A stretch of 64,000 nucleotides of DNA from Verrucomicrobiaceae bacterium (GCA_005791535.1 SXWH01000013.1:1-64000), one strand, 5' to 3'; counted from the first letter of the stretch, positions 7,993 to 17,887 are shown. Translations and numbers: made by a program. Notes: a model not told the origin generated them from the letters alone.

Positions 7993-8099
7993 GTGCGCGA
8001 CGACTGTCGTCCGGGCGGTTTTACATCGGGTGGACCGGGCGCAAGTGTGTCCCTAATGGCTGGCCGCGTGCCGGATTGAGTGAGCGAACTTTTTCAACC

Positions 8100-9434
8100 A
8101 TGAAACTCCAAGTCCTCGCACTCGCCGCAGCATTCACCCTCACCGCCGCCCATGCGGAGAACTGGCCGCAATGGCGCGGTCCCGCACTCAATGGCACATC
8201 GCCGGAAACGGGCCTGCCGGTGAAGTTCAGCACGACGGAGGGCGTGAAGTGGGCGGTCGATATGCCGGGCATCAGCGGCGCGACGCCCATCGTGTGGGGA
8301 GACAAGGTTTTCGTGATGAGCCCCGACGCGCAGAAGGACCAGTGGCTGATTTGCGTGAGCCGCACGGATGGCAAGGTGCTTTGGAAGCAGAGAGTCGCCG
8401 GTGGCATGCTCGACAAGGGCCGCGGAAACAGCACCAGTCCATCGCCGGTGACCGACGGTAAGACCGTTTGGGCGCTGGTCGGCACAGGCCAGCTTGCGGC
8501 ATACGACATGGACGGCAAGCAGCTCTGGTTGCGCGACCTAGCGAAGGATTACGGCAGCTTCAACATCATGTGGGTTTACGGCAGCAGCCCGCTGCTTTTC
8601 GGCGGCAAGCTTTACGTCCAGGTTCTCCAGCGCACACCGGCGGACGGCGGCTATCCGGGCGTCACGGACAAAGGCGACCGCGAGAGCTATCTGCTCGCGA
8701 TCGAGCCTGCGAGCGGCAAGACCATCTGGAAGCACGTCCGCCCGACGGATGCAGTGATGGAGAGCATGGAGAGCTACTCTACGCCCGTCCCGCACACCGT
8801 CGGCGGCAAAACGCAGCTTCTCCTCGCAGGCGGCGACGTGCTCACGGGTCACGACCCCGAGACCGGCGCGGAATTGTGGCGCGGCGGTGGCATTAACGGC
8901 AAGAAGGGCAAGGGCGGCGGGGAATGGATGCGCATCGTTCCATCGCCGGTGAGCGCGGGCGACCTGGCATTTGTAGCGGGTCCGAAGCAGAGCGCGGCCA
9001 TCGCATTCAAGACCGACGGAAAAGGCGACGTGACCGAGAGCGGGAAGGCTTGGGCTTTTGACGAACGCAAGACTCCCGATTGCGCGACTCCCGCCTACCA
9101 TGGCGGGCGGCTCTACGTCTTCGACGGCGACTCGCACGCCATGACGGTTGTCGACGCGAAGACCGGAGCGAAAGTGTGGCAGAAAACCCTCGAAGGCCTC
9201 GATAAATCCAAGGGCAAGGAAGTCTTCCGTGCATCGCCGACGGTCGCCGACGGAAAAATCTACAACATCGGGGAGCGCGGCACCGTCGTGATCCAGAACG
9301 CAGAAACGGGCGAACAGCTCGCCGTGATTCCCATGGGAAGCGGCGGACCCGAAGGCGTCCGCAGCAGCATCGCCGTCAGCGTCGGGAATCTGTTCATTCG
9401 GACCACGGACAAGCTTTATTGCGTCGGGAATTAG
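8100..9434 (+). CDS. Secreted PQQ-binding-like beta-propeller protein
   Basis: 444 residues from ATG 8100, chosen because it opens a clear signal peptide (MKLQVLALAAAFTLTAAHA). The mature protein starts ENWPQWRGPALNG, the usual opening of this planctomycete/verrucomicrobial family. It then shows repeating propeller blades with the WxQ/GxxxW signature of PQQ-like repeats: GKVLWKQRV, GKQLWLRDL, GKTIWKHVRP, GAELWRGGG, GAKVWQKTL. It should be a periplasmic seven- or eight-bladed propeller. Family members are usually not proven quinoprotein enzymes, and the calcium/PQQ catalytic residues of alcohol dehydrogenases are not evident. It appears to be transcribed alone or as the third gene after nuoBC. 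Confidence 0.88.
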   Translation: MKLQVLALAAAFTLTAAHAENWPQWRGPALNGTSPETGLPVKFSTTEGVKWAVDMPGISGATPIVWGDKVFVMSPDAQKDQWLICVSRTDGKVLWKQRVAGGMLDKGRGNSTSPSPVTDGKTVWALVGTGQLAAYDMDGKQLWLRDLAKDYGSFNIMWVYGSSPLLFGGKLYVQVLQRTPADGGYPGVTDKGDRESYLLAIEPASGKTIWKHVRPTDAVMESMESYSTPVPHTVGGKTQLLLAGGDVLTGHDPETGAELWRGGGINGKKGKGGGEWMRIVPSPVSAGDLAFVAGPKQSAAIAFKTDGKGDVTESGKAWAFDERKTPDCATPAYHGGRLYVFDGDSHAMTVVDAKTGAKVWQKTLEGLDKSKGKEVFRASPTVADGKIYNIGERGTVVIQNAETGEQLAVIPMGSGGPEGVRSSIAVSVGNLFIRTTDKLYCVGN

Positions 9435-9526
9435 ATTTCGCAGGATGTCGGCGCGAGGTGATGTAGAAAGCTCCACGTGGAAAGCCCGGAGCGCCCATTT
9501 GGGAAGCCGTGCAATAAGTTCCCGGA

Positions 9527-9672
9527 CGCGTAAAGGAGAGGCGAATTCATCCGCCGACCTCCGCAAAGTGAAGCGTGTAATCCATGAGTGACGCTCGCGC
9601 CCGCGGAGACGCAGCAAATTGGGCGCTGCGCGCTACGAAGGGCGGCGAATGAATCCTCCGCTCCTCTACGCG
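9527..9672. repeat. Long imperfect inverted repeat
   Basis: The left arm (9527-9557, CGCGTAAAGGAGAGGCGAAT and on) matches the reverse complement of the right arm (9643-9672, GGCGGCGAATGAATCCTCCG and on) with a few mismatches, around an 85-bp centre. It may form a long hairpin in RNA or represent two opposed copies of a short interspersed element. It is unrelated in sequence to the palindromes at 4335-4482. Confidence 0.6.
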
Positions 9673-9894
9673 ATCTCGCTTTGGAGAGGCTCGCCCTGTT
9701 CCTCGCATCTCGGTCGCGACTCACGTAGTGCTCCGTTTGATTCTTCTCTCGCTTGACGGTATCACGAGCCGTCCGGCAATGATGACCAGAATCCCAACGG
9801 ACCGCGAAGGAGCGCTAAAAAAATGCGGTCGCATCCGCATCTTCGCCGCGCCGCCCGACTGGGTCGAACCCGCGGAAAAGCGAAAATGTAGCCA

Positions 9895-9920
9895 CGCGAT
9901 TCTCGGTCGCGCTCTTTTTT
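9895..9920 (+). terminator. Weak terminator-like hairpin
   Basis: A 5-bp stem CGCGA/TCGCG (9895-9899 with 9907-9911) around a 7-nt loop is followed by CTCTTTTTT. The T-run is good but the stem is short. It is 460 bp past the PQQ-like gene. Confidence 0.35.
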
Positions 9921-10366
9921 ATGCGCTTCCTCGGTCCACGGAATTGGAAGTCAGATTCTAAAAAGCAGTTGGGTCCTCGGAAAGCACGGAAATTCACGGA
10001 AAGCAATGCATCGCGACCATTGAAGCTTTTATCCGGCCGGTGAGGGCTCTGATTTTCATATATCCCTCTCGCCATGCCCTTCAGTGGATCCCGTGGATAT
10101 TCAAATGCGGTTTTTACAACGGTGAACTGTGGGAATAATGTGTGCGTTCCCACCCTTGTTTGAGGAAAATAAGCGTTGCGTGGAGTGCCGGTTTCGCGTA
10201 CCTCCCCGAAAGATTTGTGAATGCAATTCCCGCCAAAACCAAAACATGACTCTCCACTCTTTTGCTGCGCTTCATTAAACAACATCTCAGGTATCAATCC
10301 AGCCTCCAAAAATCTCTCTCCGCTCTTTCAGCCGTTATAAAAACCGTCACACCTCAATCCGAAATC

Positions 10367-13300
10367 ATGAAAACAGACTCATCCCAAACCGTTTTCAACG
10401 CATTCCGTCAGCGTCGCCGTATTCTAACTGCAGGGATCGGCTCGCTCTTTGTGCTTTCCAACATCGCATCCCATGCGATCACAATTACATCAGGCACCAC
10501 GACGCTGACCTTTGATACGGCACCGGGTGTGGCCGATTGGGCAACCCTTGCGGCGGGATTGGGGGCGGCGGGTGCCGGTACATTTACGACTTCTGCGGGT
10601 ATTGATGCTGCAGTTGCGGGCCTCAATCAGGCTTCAATTACGGAAGCGCTCCCCACTTCCGGCACGAATCCTCCGAGCACGAACGCAAGTGCCCGTTTCA
10701 ATACGTCCCTTCTGGCCCTACAGACCCGCCCAACGACAGTAGGCGCTACGTTGCTTCTTGGAAAGCTATCGAACGGCACTGGGCAATCGTTCACGGACAT
10801 CACCATTGGTTACACGCTGGCGGGCTTTAATGCTACGGCCGAAGAGGTCAATGGATTGCTCGCTTACTTTTCACTCAATGGGACCACGTGGGCACCCCTC
10901 CCGTCGCTTGGTGGCGGCACACCTGGAGTCCTGTCGCAGAACATTGCGACTGCTGGTTGGGCTCCCGGCACGAACGCGTATCTCCTGTTTGTGGACGACA
11001 ACGGTTCTCCAACGGACGGCAGCTACACACTGGACAACATGACCTTCACGCCAACCCTTCAGGCAGGCGGTGCCAACCTCACATGGAATACCGGCCATTC
11101 TGTGGGCGGAGCTCCCGGTGGTTCTTTTGAGGTATCCGCTGCGCAATACTGGCTGAACGGTGCGTCTCCGAGCGGCTTTGCTGTAAATGATAACGCGATT
11201 TTTAGTCAGAATCCCAGTACGCCGGCGGCGATTACGGTTCCTGCGGATATTGCCGCGAGCTCGGTCATATTCAGTCACACTGCTGGAACTTATTCCTTAG
11301 GTGGACCCGGTAAAATAAGCAGCAGTTTCGCGGTCACATCAACCGGCGAGGTTGCCATCACTTCTGATCACACAGTGTTCGGCACCACGATTTCTGGCGG
11401 AGGCAAGGTTATCACGTCATCAGCCGGGGCTCTTGGAGCCGGTAGCGTTACGACGGGTGCGGGAGGCGGAACATTGGAGACTGTCACCAACTTGTCGGTA
11501 GGTGCGTTAAACGGTGCCGGACTGTTGACCAAGACGGGTGCGGGTGTGCTTACTCTTACCTCGACTGGAGCTGCCACAGGTGGACTTCAGGTTAATGAAG
11601 GCTCGGTTTCCACCAACAGTGGCGCGGCCCTCGGAGCGGCGGCAAATACGGTGACGCTGAACGGGACGACGCTTGAGTTTACGAACGTGGGTGCGGCGAC
11701 TACCGTGGTTCCGGTGGTCGCAATCGGATCCGGCGGCGGTACGGTTTCCATTGCCGACGCCAGCTCCGCCACCGCGAGCGGCGCGACCTTTGGTGCGGGC
11801 CGCCTTACGGGCAGCACTTCGCTGACGAAGGCCGGCCCCGGTGTGCTTCGTATTTCGGGAGCGCAGGCTGGCCTTACGAGCAACTGGACAGTCAATGCCG
11901 GCGTAGTTGAGGTTTCGAACGCCACTGGCCTCGGCACCGGGTCAGTCACGCTCAATAGCGGTGTATTGGTGCTCAACGGAGTCACGGTAACGAATAACGT
12001 TGCGCTCGCTGGCGGCGCATTGGGAACGCGCACGAATTCCAACGGAAATTTTGCGGGGACCGTAAATGTGACTTCAAATTCGTTTCTGAACGTCAAGAGC
12101 AGCAGCAGCCCAGCGGGTTATCAGGGTTTCACGGTTTCTGGTGTGGTTAGCGGTGCGTCCGACCTTACGCTGACAGGTCCGATTCCGTTAATTGCAAACG
12201 GAACGGTGGCAGCAGGAACTGCGGCGGTTTTCGCGAACACAGCAAATACCTACTCCGGCAATTTCAACGTTACATCCCAGCAGATATTGGCAAGCAATCC
12301 TACTGGCGGTGCAGGAAGCGCTCTCGGAACCGCGACGCTCCGCTTGAAAGGTGGCGGCGTTCGCATTCTTGACGACGGCACGGCCAGTGACTCGATCCTG
12401 ACCTACAACAACCCGGTGTTTGTTGAAACACAGACTGAAATCGGCGCGCTGGCTGGGACGGCCGGAATCCACGTCGATCGGACGACGACAGGAACATTTA
12501 CGGGTAACACGGTTCAGTTTTCCTCGCTTAATATCGGCGGAGGACTCGGCCTCGCCGTTACCGGTGCGAATGGCTACAAGGCCAGCGTCTCTGGGGCTAC
12601 AACGCTCTCTGGCACGGGCGTTGCGACCTTTGATACTAGCACGGCGGCCCTCACGTTGGCGGGAGGAGTGACAGGCACGGGTGGTCTCGGCAAAACCGGC
12701 GCATCGACGCTGACGTTGCAGGGGACCGTGAATTATTCTGGAAACACAGCCGTGGACGGTGGTGTCCTTGACGTGACGGGGGTCACTGGTGGTTTTTCCG
12801 TTGGCACCGGCCAAACACTGTCCGGTAGCGGTGGAACGGTGACGGGTGCTCCAGCGGGAATCACTGTAGGAAGCGGTGCGATTATCGCTCCCGGAAATAC
12901 TTCGGGAGTGGGTGTGCTCACTCTATCGAGCCTGTCGCTTGGCACAGCAGCCATCAACTATGCTTGGAATACTGGAACGCTCGGTTCGCTGACGGTTCTT
13001 GGGTCGGACGCGCTTGCGCTGACAGGTGGAACGGGTTCGGTAACCCTGAACTTCGCCAGCCAATCGCCGAACCTCGGCTTGCACACGCTCATTGATTACA
13101 CGGGCACGCCATTGGCCGATTTGACGAAGTTCACCGTCGGTTCGATGTTCTCGCGTATCGCATACAGCCTCGTCAACAACACGACGGATACGAAGATCGA
13201 ACTCAATGTTACCGGTTTGAACTACCCGATTTGGTCTGGTGCGACATCCTCGGAATGGAGCACGAACGTAATCACTGCTCCGAAGAACTGGAAACTCAGC

Positions 13301-15382
13301 AGCGATAACTCGAACACGGACTTCATTGCTGGTGACCGCGTCGTCTTCAATGACGCTGCGGCTTCTGCTTCGCCGACCGTCGATGTCTCGGTTGCGAACG
13401 TCTCTCCGCTGTCTGTCGAAGTGGATGGAACGAAGGACTACACATTTACCGGAACTGCGGCAATCGCGGGTGCAGGTGGTCTGACCAAGACTGGCACTGG
13501 TAAACTTACAATCAGCAGCACGAATAGCTTTACAGGAACCGTGAACCTCAACGGCGGTGTTACCGCGGTTGCAACCATCGCAGATTCAGCAACGAACAGT
13601 CCGCTCGGAGCTGGGACCGCAATAAACCTCGGGGGTGGCACGCTTGAATTCACAGGCGCGACCGGAAGCACAAACCGGGGCATTGCTGTGGCGGTTGGTG
13701 GGGGAACGGTGAGCACCCCGACTGGCTCGACACTCACGCTCGCTGGTGTCGTTAGTGGAGCCGGAACCCTTGCTAAGAGCGGTGCGGGAACTGTCGTGCT
13801 GACGGGTGCCACGAATACCGTTGCCGGTTACACCGTTTCACAGGGAACGCTCCAGGTCGGTGACGGAGTCGCTGCTGGAAGTCTGGGAACCGGAACTGTC
13901 ACTAATGATGCGACGCTCGCTTTTAACACTCCGGCGGCGGGTCTGGTTGTTGGTAACGTGATTTCCGGAACCGGAAGTGTTACGAAAACCGGCCCGGGCA
14001 ATGTGACGCTCAACGGCGCAGCGGACAACACCTACGCGGGAACGACGACAGTCAGCGGTGGCTCGCTTATTCTCAGTTCGCCGACGGGAATCAACTCGGT
14101 CGGCGGTAATGTGGTTGTCGAAACCGGCGGCATTGTTGCCTACGGAACGACTGCCGGACAGCTCGCAAATCACATTCCGGACACCGCATCGATTACTGTA
14201 AATGGAGGCACCTTCGGCTCCGGAGCGGGTAATGCGGAGACCGGTCCGACAGCCGGAATTTTCGATACAGTGGCGAATGTCACGGTGAATAGTGGAACAT
14301 TCCTATCCGGTCGTGGCGATGCTCAGCTGTTCGGGGTTACGGGAGCCCTGAACGCCACCGGCGGACGGGTATTCCTGCAACGTGGGGGTAGTGTTGCGGC
14401 GACATCCATTTCGCTCGCAAGTGGAGTGGTTCTAGACATGGATGGCGGCAGCACTGGATTTATCAGCCGTCTTGGCGTCGGGACCGGAGGACTCACGATC
14501 CACGGTGCGACTGTGAACATGAATACCGGTTCCAATGTGACGGCTGGCTCTCAAGGAAGTTCGATCATTCTGACTGGTGACCTAACCACGACAGGAACAA
14601 CGACTATTAGCCGCGTCAGTGCGCAAGCAGCGCCCCGCGCGAATATCGACCTCAACGGTGCGGATCGCGTCTTCAATGTCAGCGGAACGCTCACGCTCGG
14701 TACCTCCGCGGCGCAGGTCATTGTGGTCAACACCGGCGCGACCCCTGGTGGTATCGTCAAGCAGGGTGCTGGTAATTTGGTTCTGAACGGTGCGAACACC
14801 TACAACGGAAATACGGACATCCTCGCCGGAACTGTTACGCTCACCGGAACGCTCTCGGGTTCCGCAAGTATCAACGTGGCTACCGGTTCTACGTTCGATG
14901 TATCAGGTGCCGCGGGATACTCAGTTGGTGTTGCTCAGACCATCAAGGGCAACGGCAACGTCGTTGGTAGCGCGACTATCAATGGAACACTGGCTCCCGG
15001 ATCGAGCATCGGCACGCTGAATTTCGCGAATGATTTGGCGTTTGGTGCAACGGGAGCGGGATTGTTTGAAATTAACAAGATCGGTCTTGTCCGCACTGCG
15101 GACCTGGCCAATGTGACGGGCACGCTCACGCTTGCGGGAACCCTCAATGTAACAGCCACCGGTGACACACTTGTCGAGGGTGATAAGTTCAATCTTTTCG
15201 ATGCCGCCGCCTTCTCGGGCACGATGGCGATGGGAACCATGCCGACGCTGGACCCGGGCTTGTTCTGGAGCCTCGCTGATTTGGGAGTGGACGGCACGAT
15301 TTCCGTCATTCCTGAGCCCGGAAGTGCAGCACTGCTCGCGCTCGGAAGTGCGCTGCTCTTCCGCCGCCGCCGCAAGGCATAA
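10367..15382 (+). CDS. Giant autotransporter-associated beta-repeat protein with PEP-CTERM tail
   Basis: 1671 residues from ATG 10367, chosen because it opens an export signal (Arg-rich FRQRRRILTAG, hydrophobic core, cleavage near SHA) at residues about 15-44. The body is a long beta-helix of autotransporter-associated (PATR/TIGR02601-type) repeats: many copies of G-G-LTKTGAGVLTLTST, TYSGNTxVxGG and LxLGGGTLEFTG-like units. It ends VIPEPGSAALLALGSALLF then RRRRKA, a PEP-CTERM sorting signal: PEP motif, hydrophobic helix, basic end. It is predicted to be exported and processed by an exosortase, as a surface or matrix protein. No beta-barrel transporter domain is present, and no exosortase gene lies in the window. 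It is a single-gene unit closed by a terminator. Confidence 0.9.
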   Translation: MKTDSSQTVFNAFRQRRRILTAGIGSLFVLSNIASHAITITSGTTTLTFDTAPGVADWATLAAGLGAAGAGTFTTSAGIDAAVAGLNQASITEALPTSGTNPPSTNASARFNTSLLALQTRPTTVGATLLLGKLSNGTGQSFTDITIGYTLAGFNATAEEVNGLLAYFSLNGTTWAPLPSLGGGTPGVLSQNIATAGWAPGTNAYLLFVDDNGSPTDGSYTLDNMTFTPTLQAGGANLTWNTGHSVGGAPGGSFEVSAAQYWLNGASPSGFAVNDNAIFSQNPSTPAAITVPADIAASSVIFSHTAGTYSLGGPGKISSSFAVTSTGEVAITSDHTVFGTTISGGGKVITSSAGALGAGSVTTGAGGGTLETVTNLSVGALNGAGLLTKTGAGVLTLTSTGAATGGLQVNEGSVSTNSGAALGAAANTVTLNGTTLEFTNVGAATTVVPVVAIGSGGGTVSIADASSATASGATFGAGRLTGSTSLTKAGPGVLRISGAQAGLTSNWTVNAGVVEVSNATGLGTGSVTLNSGVLVLNGVTVTNNVALAGGALGTRTNSNGNFAGTVNVTSNSFLNVKSSSSPAGYQGFTVSGVVSGASDLTLTGPIPLIANGTVAAGTAAVFANTANTYSGNFNVTSQQILASNPTGGAGSALGTATLRLKGGGVRILDDGTASDSILTYNNPVFVETQTEIGALAGTAGIHVDRTTTGTFTGNTVQFSSLNIGGGLGLAVTGANGYKASVSGATTLSGTGVATFDTSTAALTLAGGVTGTGGLGKTGASTLTLQGTVNYSGNTAVDGGVLDVTGVTGGFSVGTGQTLSGSGGTVTGAPAGITVGSGAIIAPGNTSGVGVLTLSSLSLGTAAINYAWNTGTLGSLTVLGSDALALTGGTGSVTLNFASQSPNLGLHTLIDYTGTPLADLTKFTVGSMFSRIAYSLVNNTTDTKIELNVTGLNYPIWSGATSSEWSTNVITAPKNWKLSSDNSNTDFIAGDRVVFNDAAASASPTVDVSVANVSPLSVEVDGTKDYTFTGTAAIAGAGGLTKTGTGKLTISSTNSFTGTVNLNGGVTAVATIADSATNSPLGAGTAINLGGGTLEFTGATGSTNRGIAVAVGGGTVSTPTGSTLTLAGVVSGAGTLAKSGAGTVVLTGATNTVAGYTVSQGTLQVGDGVAAGSLGTGTVTNDATLAFNTPAAGLVVGNVISGTGSVTKTGPGNVTLNGAADNTYAGTTTVSGGSLILSSPTGINSVGGNVVVETGGIVAYGTTAGQLANHIPDTASITVNGGTFGSGAGNAETGPTAGIFDTVANVTVNSGTFLSGRGDAQLFGVTGALNATGGRVFLQRGGSVAATSISLASGVVLDMDGGSTGFISRLGVGTGGLTIHGATVNMNTGSNVTAGSQGSSIILTGDLTTTGTTTISRVSAQAAPRANIDLNGADRVFNVSGTLTLGTSAAQVIVVNTGATPGGIVKQGAGNLVLNGANTYNGNTDILAGTVTLTGTLSGSASINVATGSTFDVSGAAGYSVGVAQTIKGNGNVVGSATINGTLAPGSSIGTLNFANDLAFGATGAGLFEINKIGLVRTADLANVTGTLTLAGTLNVTATGDTLVEGDKFNLFDAAAFSGTMAMGTMPTLDPGLFWSLADLGVDGTISVIPEPGSAALLALGSALLFRRRRKA

Positions 15383-15409
15383 GCGCGGAAACGCCAAGTG
15401 AATCATCGC

Positions 15410-15443
15410 AAAGGGCCGCCGGAATATCGGTGGCCCTTTTGCT
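15410..15443 (+). terminator. Rho-independent terminator after the PEP-CTERM gene
   Basis: AAAGGGCCGCC (15410-15420) pairs with GGTGGCCCTTT (15429-15439) as an 11-bp stem with one G-T pair and an 8-nt loop. It is followed by a T-rich end, 27 bp after the stop codon. Confidence 0.88.
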
Positions 15444-15560
15444 TGTTGCAATTAAGGACACGGAAGGCTTTTTCCACGCTCACAAGAAACTGAGACCGAC
15501 TTCGCTCGTGCAAAGCCGCCATCGAAACACCGGAAATGTTCCGCAAATTAATGGCCCTAG

Positions 15561-16775
15561 CTACTTCCGCCAGCCGTAGCTCGTTCCTTTGAGCGTGCGG
15601 ACGCCTTTCCCAACGCCTCCGGACTTGAGCTGGTCTTCGTTGAAGAGGGCTGTGTAGAGATACGGGAAATCCGGGAGCTTTTCGCGCTTCAATTTTGCGC
15701 CGATGTAGCGCTCAATTTTGCGAACGGCATCGAGTTCCTCGGCAGTGAAAATCGTGAACGCATCGCCGGTCGTGGCCGCGCGCCCCGTGCGCCCAATGCG
15801 GTGAACATAATCCTCCGGGTGCTGCGGAACGTCGTAGTTCACCACATGGGTGACGCCGGCGATATCGAGCCCGCGCGCCGCGATGTCGGTCGCGACGAGG
15901 ACTTCGTATTTACCGCTCTTGAAGCCGGCGAGGGCTTCCGTACGTTCGTTCTGGTTGCGGTCGCCGTGGATGACGCCGACTTTCCCCGGGATGATCTTCG
16001 CGAGGCGCGAGCCGACCATGTCTGCCGCGACTTTGGTCTGCGTGAAGACAATCACGCTGTGGTAATCCTCCTTCGCGAGGATCGCGAAAAGCAAATCCAT
16101 CTTCTGGTCGCGCGCGACTGGGTAAAGCGCATGCGCAACGGTTTCGGCCGCGCTTTGACGCCGCCCGATTTCCACCGAGACGGGGTTGGTGAGAATCCAT
16201 TTCGTGAGAGTCTCTAATTCCGGCGGAAGCGTTGCTGAGAAAAACAGCGTCTGCCTTTCTTTCGGGCACGCGCGGATGATGCGGCCGACATCGGGGAGGA
16301 AGCCCATATCCAGCATTCGGTCCACTTCATCGAGCACAAGGTGGCGCACATCACCGACCTTGATTGTGCCGTCTTCCATGAAATCGAGCAGACGTCCCGG
16401 CGTAGCCACGACGATATCCGCGCCTTTCTGGAGCGCCTCCCGCTGGTTGCCGTAGCCTACGCCGCCGTGAACGAGCACGGTGTGCAACCCGGTAAACTTG
16501 CCATAATTCACAAAGCTCTCGTGCACTTGATGCGCGAGCTCACGCGTCGGTTCGAGAATCAGCGCGCGGAATTTTCCGTGTTCACCGAGTTGCGTGAGCA
16601 GCGGGAGCGCGAATGCAGCGGTTTTTCCTGTGCCTGTCTGGGCCGAGCCCATCACATCGCGCCCTTGTAAAACGAGAGGTATCGCCTCGGCCTGAATGGG
16701 GGTGGCTTCTTTATAACCCTTGGCCTCTATCCCGCGCATCACCGCCTCGGAAAGGCCGAATTCTTGAAATGTCAT
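15561..16775 (-). CDS. DEAD-box ATP-dependent RNA helicase (RhlE-like)
   Basis: 404 residues from ATG 16775, which gives the standard opening MTFQEFGLSEAVMRGIEAKGY with the Q-motif (TPIQAEAIPLVLQGRD). Motif I is AQTGTGKT (residues 45-52), motif Ia PTRELAHQ, motif III FFSATLP and motif VI HRIGRTGRA. Motif II reads DEVD at 149-152 instead of DEAD. Both catalytic acidic residues are kept; only the alanine is changed. It should unwind RNA duplexes with ATP in ribosome assembly or RNA decay. The closest general group is RhlE. It is a single gene, divergent from the isomerase-like gene at 16948. Confidence 0.93.
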   Translation of the reverse strand: MTFQEFGLSEAVMRGIEAKGYKEATPIQAEAIPLVLQGRDVMGSAQTGTGKTAAFALPLLTQLGEHGKFRALILEPTRELAHQVHESFVNYGKFTGLHTVLVHGGVGYGNQREALQKGADIVVATPGRLLDFMEDGTIKVGDVRHLVLDEVDRMLDMGFLPDVGRIIRACPKERQTLFFSATLPPELETLTKWILTNPVSVEIGRRQSAAETVAHALYPVARDQKMDLLFAILAKEDYHSVIVFTQTKVAADMVGSRLAKIIPGKVGVIHGDRNQNERTEALAGFKSGKYEVLVATDIAARGLDIAGVTHVVNYDVPQHPEDYVHRIGRTGRAATTGDAFTIFTAEELDAVRKIERYIGAKLKREKLPDFPYLYTALFNEDQLKSGGVGKGVRTLKGTSYGWRK

Positions 16776-16947
16776 CGCGCACCTTCTAGCGGGCGGTCCG
16801 CCGTTCGCAAGGTCCGATTCCGTCCGGTGTGGAGCAGCGTGACCGCAAAGCCGCTTGATGGTGTGGGAATCACAGCTAAGCTCATGGCATTCCTTGCATC
16901 CCGCGAGGGGCGGCATCGCCCCGAGATCGGGCGTGCGCTCGCTATCA

Positions 16948-17865
16948 ATGTTATCTTTTTCAACCTGCTGGAATTCCGGACGCCACACCGATGGTGCGGC
17001 GATGATTCAAGAGATTCTCGATCTGGGATTCGAGAATGTGGAGCTTGGCCACGGCATCCGGTTGTCGCTCGTCGACGGCATTCTGAAAATGCACGAGCAA
17101 GGGAAAGTGAAGTTCTCCTCGCTGCACAACTTCTGCCCGCTTCCGGTCGAAATCACTCGGGCTTCACCGGACTGCTATCAGATTAGCGCAGCCAGCCAGA
17201 GTGAGCGTGACCGGGCGATGCGCCACACGTTTCAGACGATCGATTTTGCGAAGCGGCTCGGCGCTAAGTTCGTCGTGATGCATCTCGGTGGTGTCCCAAT
17301 CGATGATTACACCTCGAAACTCGTGAAAATGGCGGAGGTTGGGATGATGATGACGAAGCAATTCGTTAGAACGAAACTTGAAGCGGTGAAAGCGCGCGAA
17401 TCCAATCAGGCGAACCCGTTTTTCCGCGCCAAGGAATGCTTTAAGCGAATCGTGGATTACGCCGGCGAGCGTGGCATCAAACTGGGCGTCGAGAGCCGCC
17501 ACAGCTACGAGGAGATACCAAGCGAACCGGAAATGATGGATGTGCTCGGAGATTTTCCGCCGCCGACGGTCGGATACTGGCACGATTTTGGGCATGTGCA
17601 GGTGAAGCACAACCTCAGCTTCCTGGACCACGTCGCATGGATGCAAAAGGTCGCGCCTCGTCTCATCGGCTGCCATCTTCACGACACAAAATGGCCTGGT
17701 CGTGACCACATGGCGCCGTTCGACGGGGATGTCGAATATGACAAACTTCTCCCGCTGATTCCTCCCGGCATGTTGTTTGTTTATGAAATGAGCCCGCGGC
17801 GGACGAGGGACGAGATCACCGCGAGCGTTGCGAAATGGAAGGAGCGGTTCCCGCAGTGGACGTAG
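16948..17865 (+). CDS. Sugar phosphate isomerase/epimerase-like TIM-barrel protein
   Basis: 305 residues from ATG 16948 (MLSFSTCWNSGRHTDGAAMI). The beta-alpha barrel pattern of the xylose-isomerase-like (AP endonuclease 2) superfamily is visible: GFENVELGHG early, KFSSLHNFCPLP, GAKFVVMHLGG, GIKLGVESRH, VGYWHDFGHVQV and LIGCHLHDTKWPGRDHMAPFDG. The repeated Glu, His and Asp residues at strand ends are the usual divalent-metal ligands. The substrate is unknown. It is the first of a tight plus-strand run with the LPG-synthase-like, RibD-C and FabF-like genes. Confidence 0.88.
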   Translation: MLSFSTCWNSGRHTDGAAMIQEILDLGFENVELGHGIRLSLVDGILKMHEQGKVKFSSLHNFCPLPVEITRASPDCYQISAASQSERDRAMRHTFQTIDFAKRLGAKFVVMHLGGVPIDDYTSKLVKMAEVGMMMTKQFVRTKLEAVKARESNQANPFFRAKECFKRIVDYAGERGIKLGVESRHSYEEIPSEPEMMDVLGDFPPPTVGYWHDFGHVQVKHNLSFLDHVAWMQKVAPRLIGCHLHDTKWPGRDHMAPFDGDVEYDKLLPLIPPGMLFVYEMSPRRTRDEITASVAKWKERFPQWT

Positions 17866-17872
17866 CTTTCCG

Positions 17873-17887
17873 AAAGGAGCGGCGTTG
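17873..17887 (+). promoter_or_regulatory. Ribosome binding site fixing a TTG start
   Basis: AAAGGAG at 17873-17879 is followed by five bases and then TTG at 17885. It is the best Shine-Dalgarno sequence in the region and sets the start of the membrane protein after the isomerase-like stop, excluding earlier starts inside that gene. Confidence 0.7.

Larger units (their letters stand above)
9435..10366. other. 932-bp stretch without a convincing gene
   Basis: This lies between the PQQ-like gene and the autotransporter-repeat gene. It holds a long imperfect inverted repeat (9527-9672), a weak terminator-like hairpin (9895-9920) and otherwise AT-richer unique sequence. Short frames here (for example 9728-9961 plus) have no recognisable protein features, and the frame extending the big gene back to 10262 is not needed. 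The last 250 bp probably carry the promoter of the big gene, but no clear -35/-10 pair could be fixed. Confidence 0.6.

Noticed and set aside
9728-9961. 77-codon plus frame in the 9.4-10.4 kb gap
   Set aside because: It runs through a hairpin with a T-run, has no ribosome site and no recognisable residue pattern.
12188-12814. Several minus-strand frames inside the autotransporter-repeat gene
   Set aside because: The repeats on the plus strand are unambiguous; the minus frames follow the repeat unit and have no motifs.
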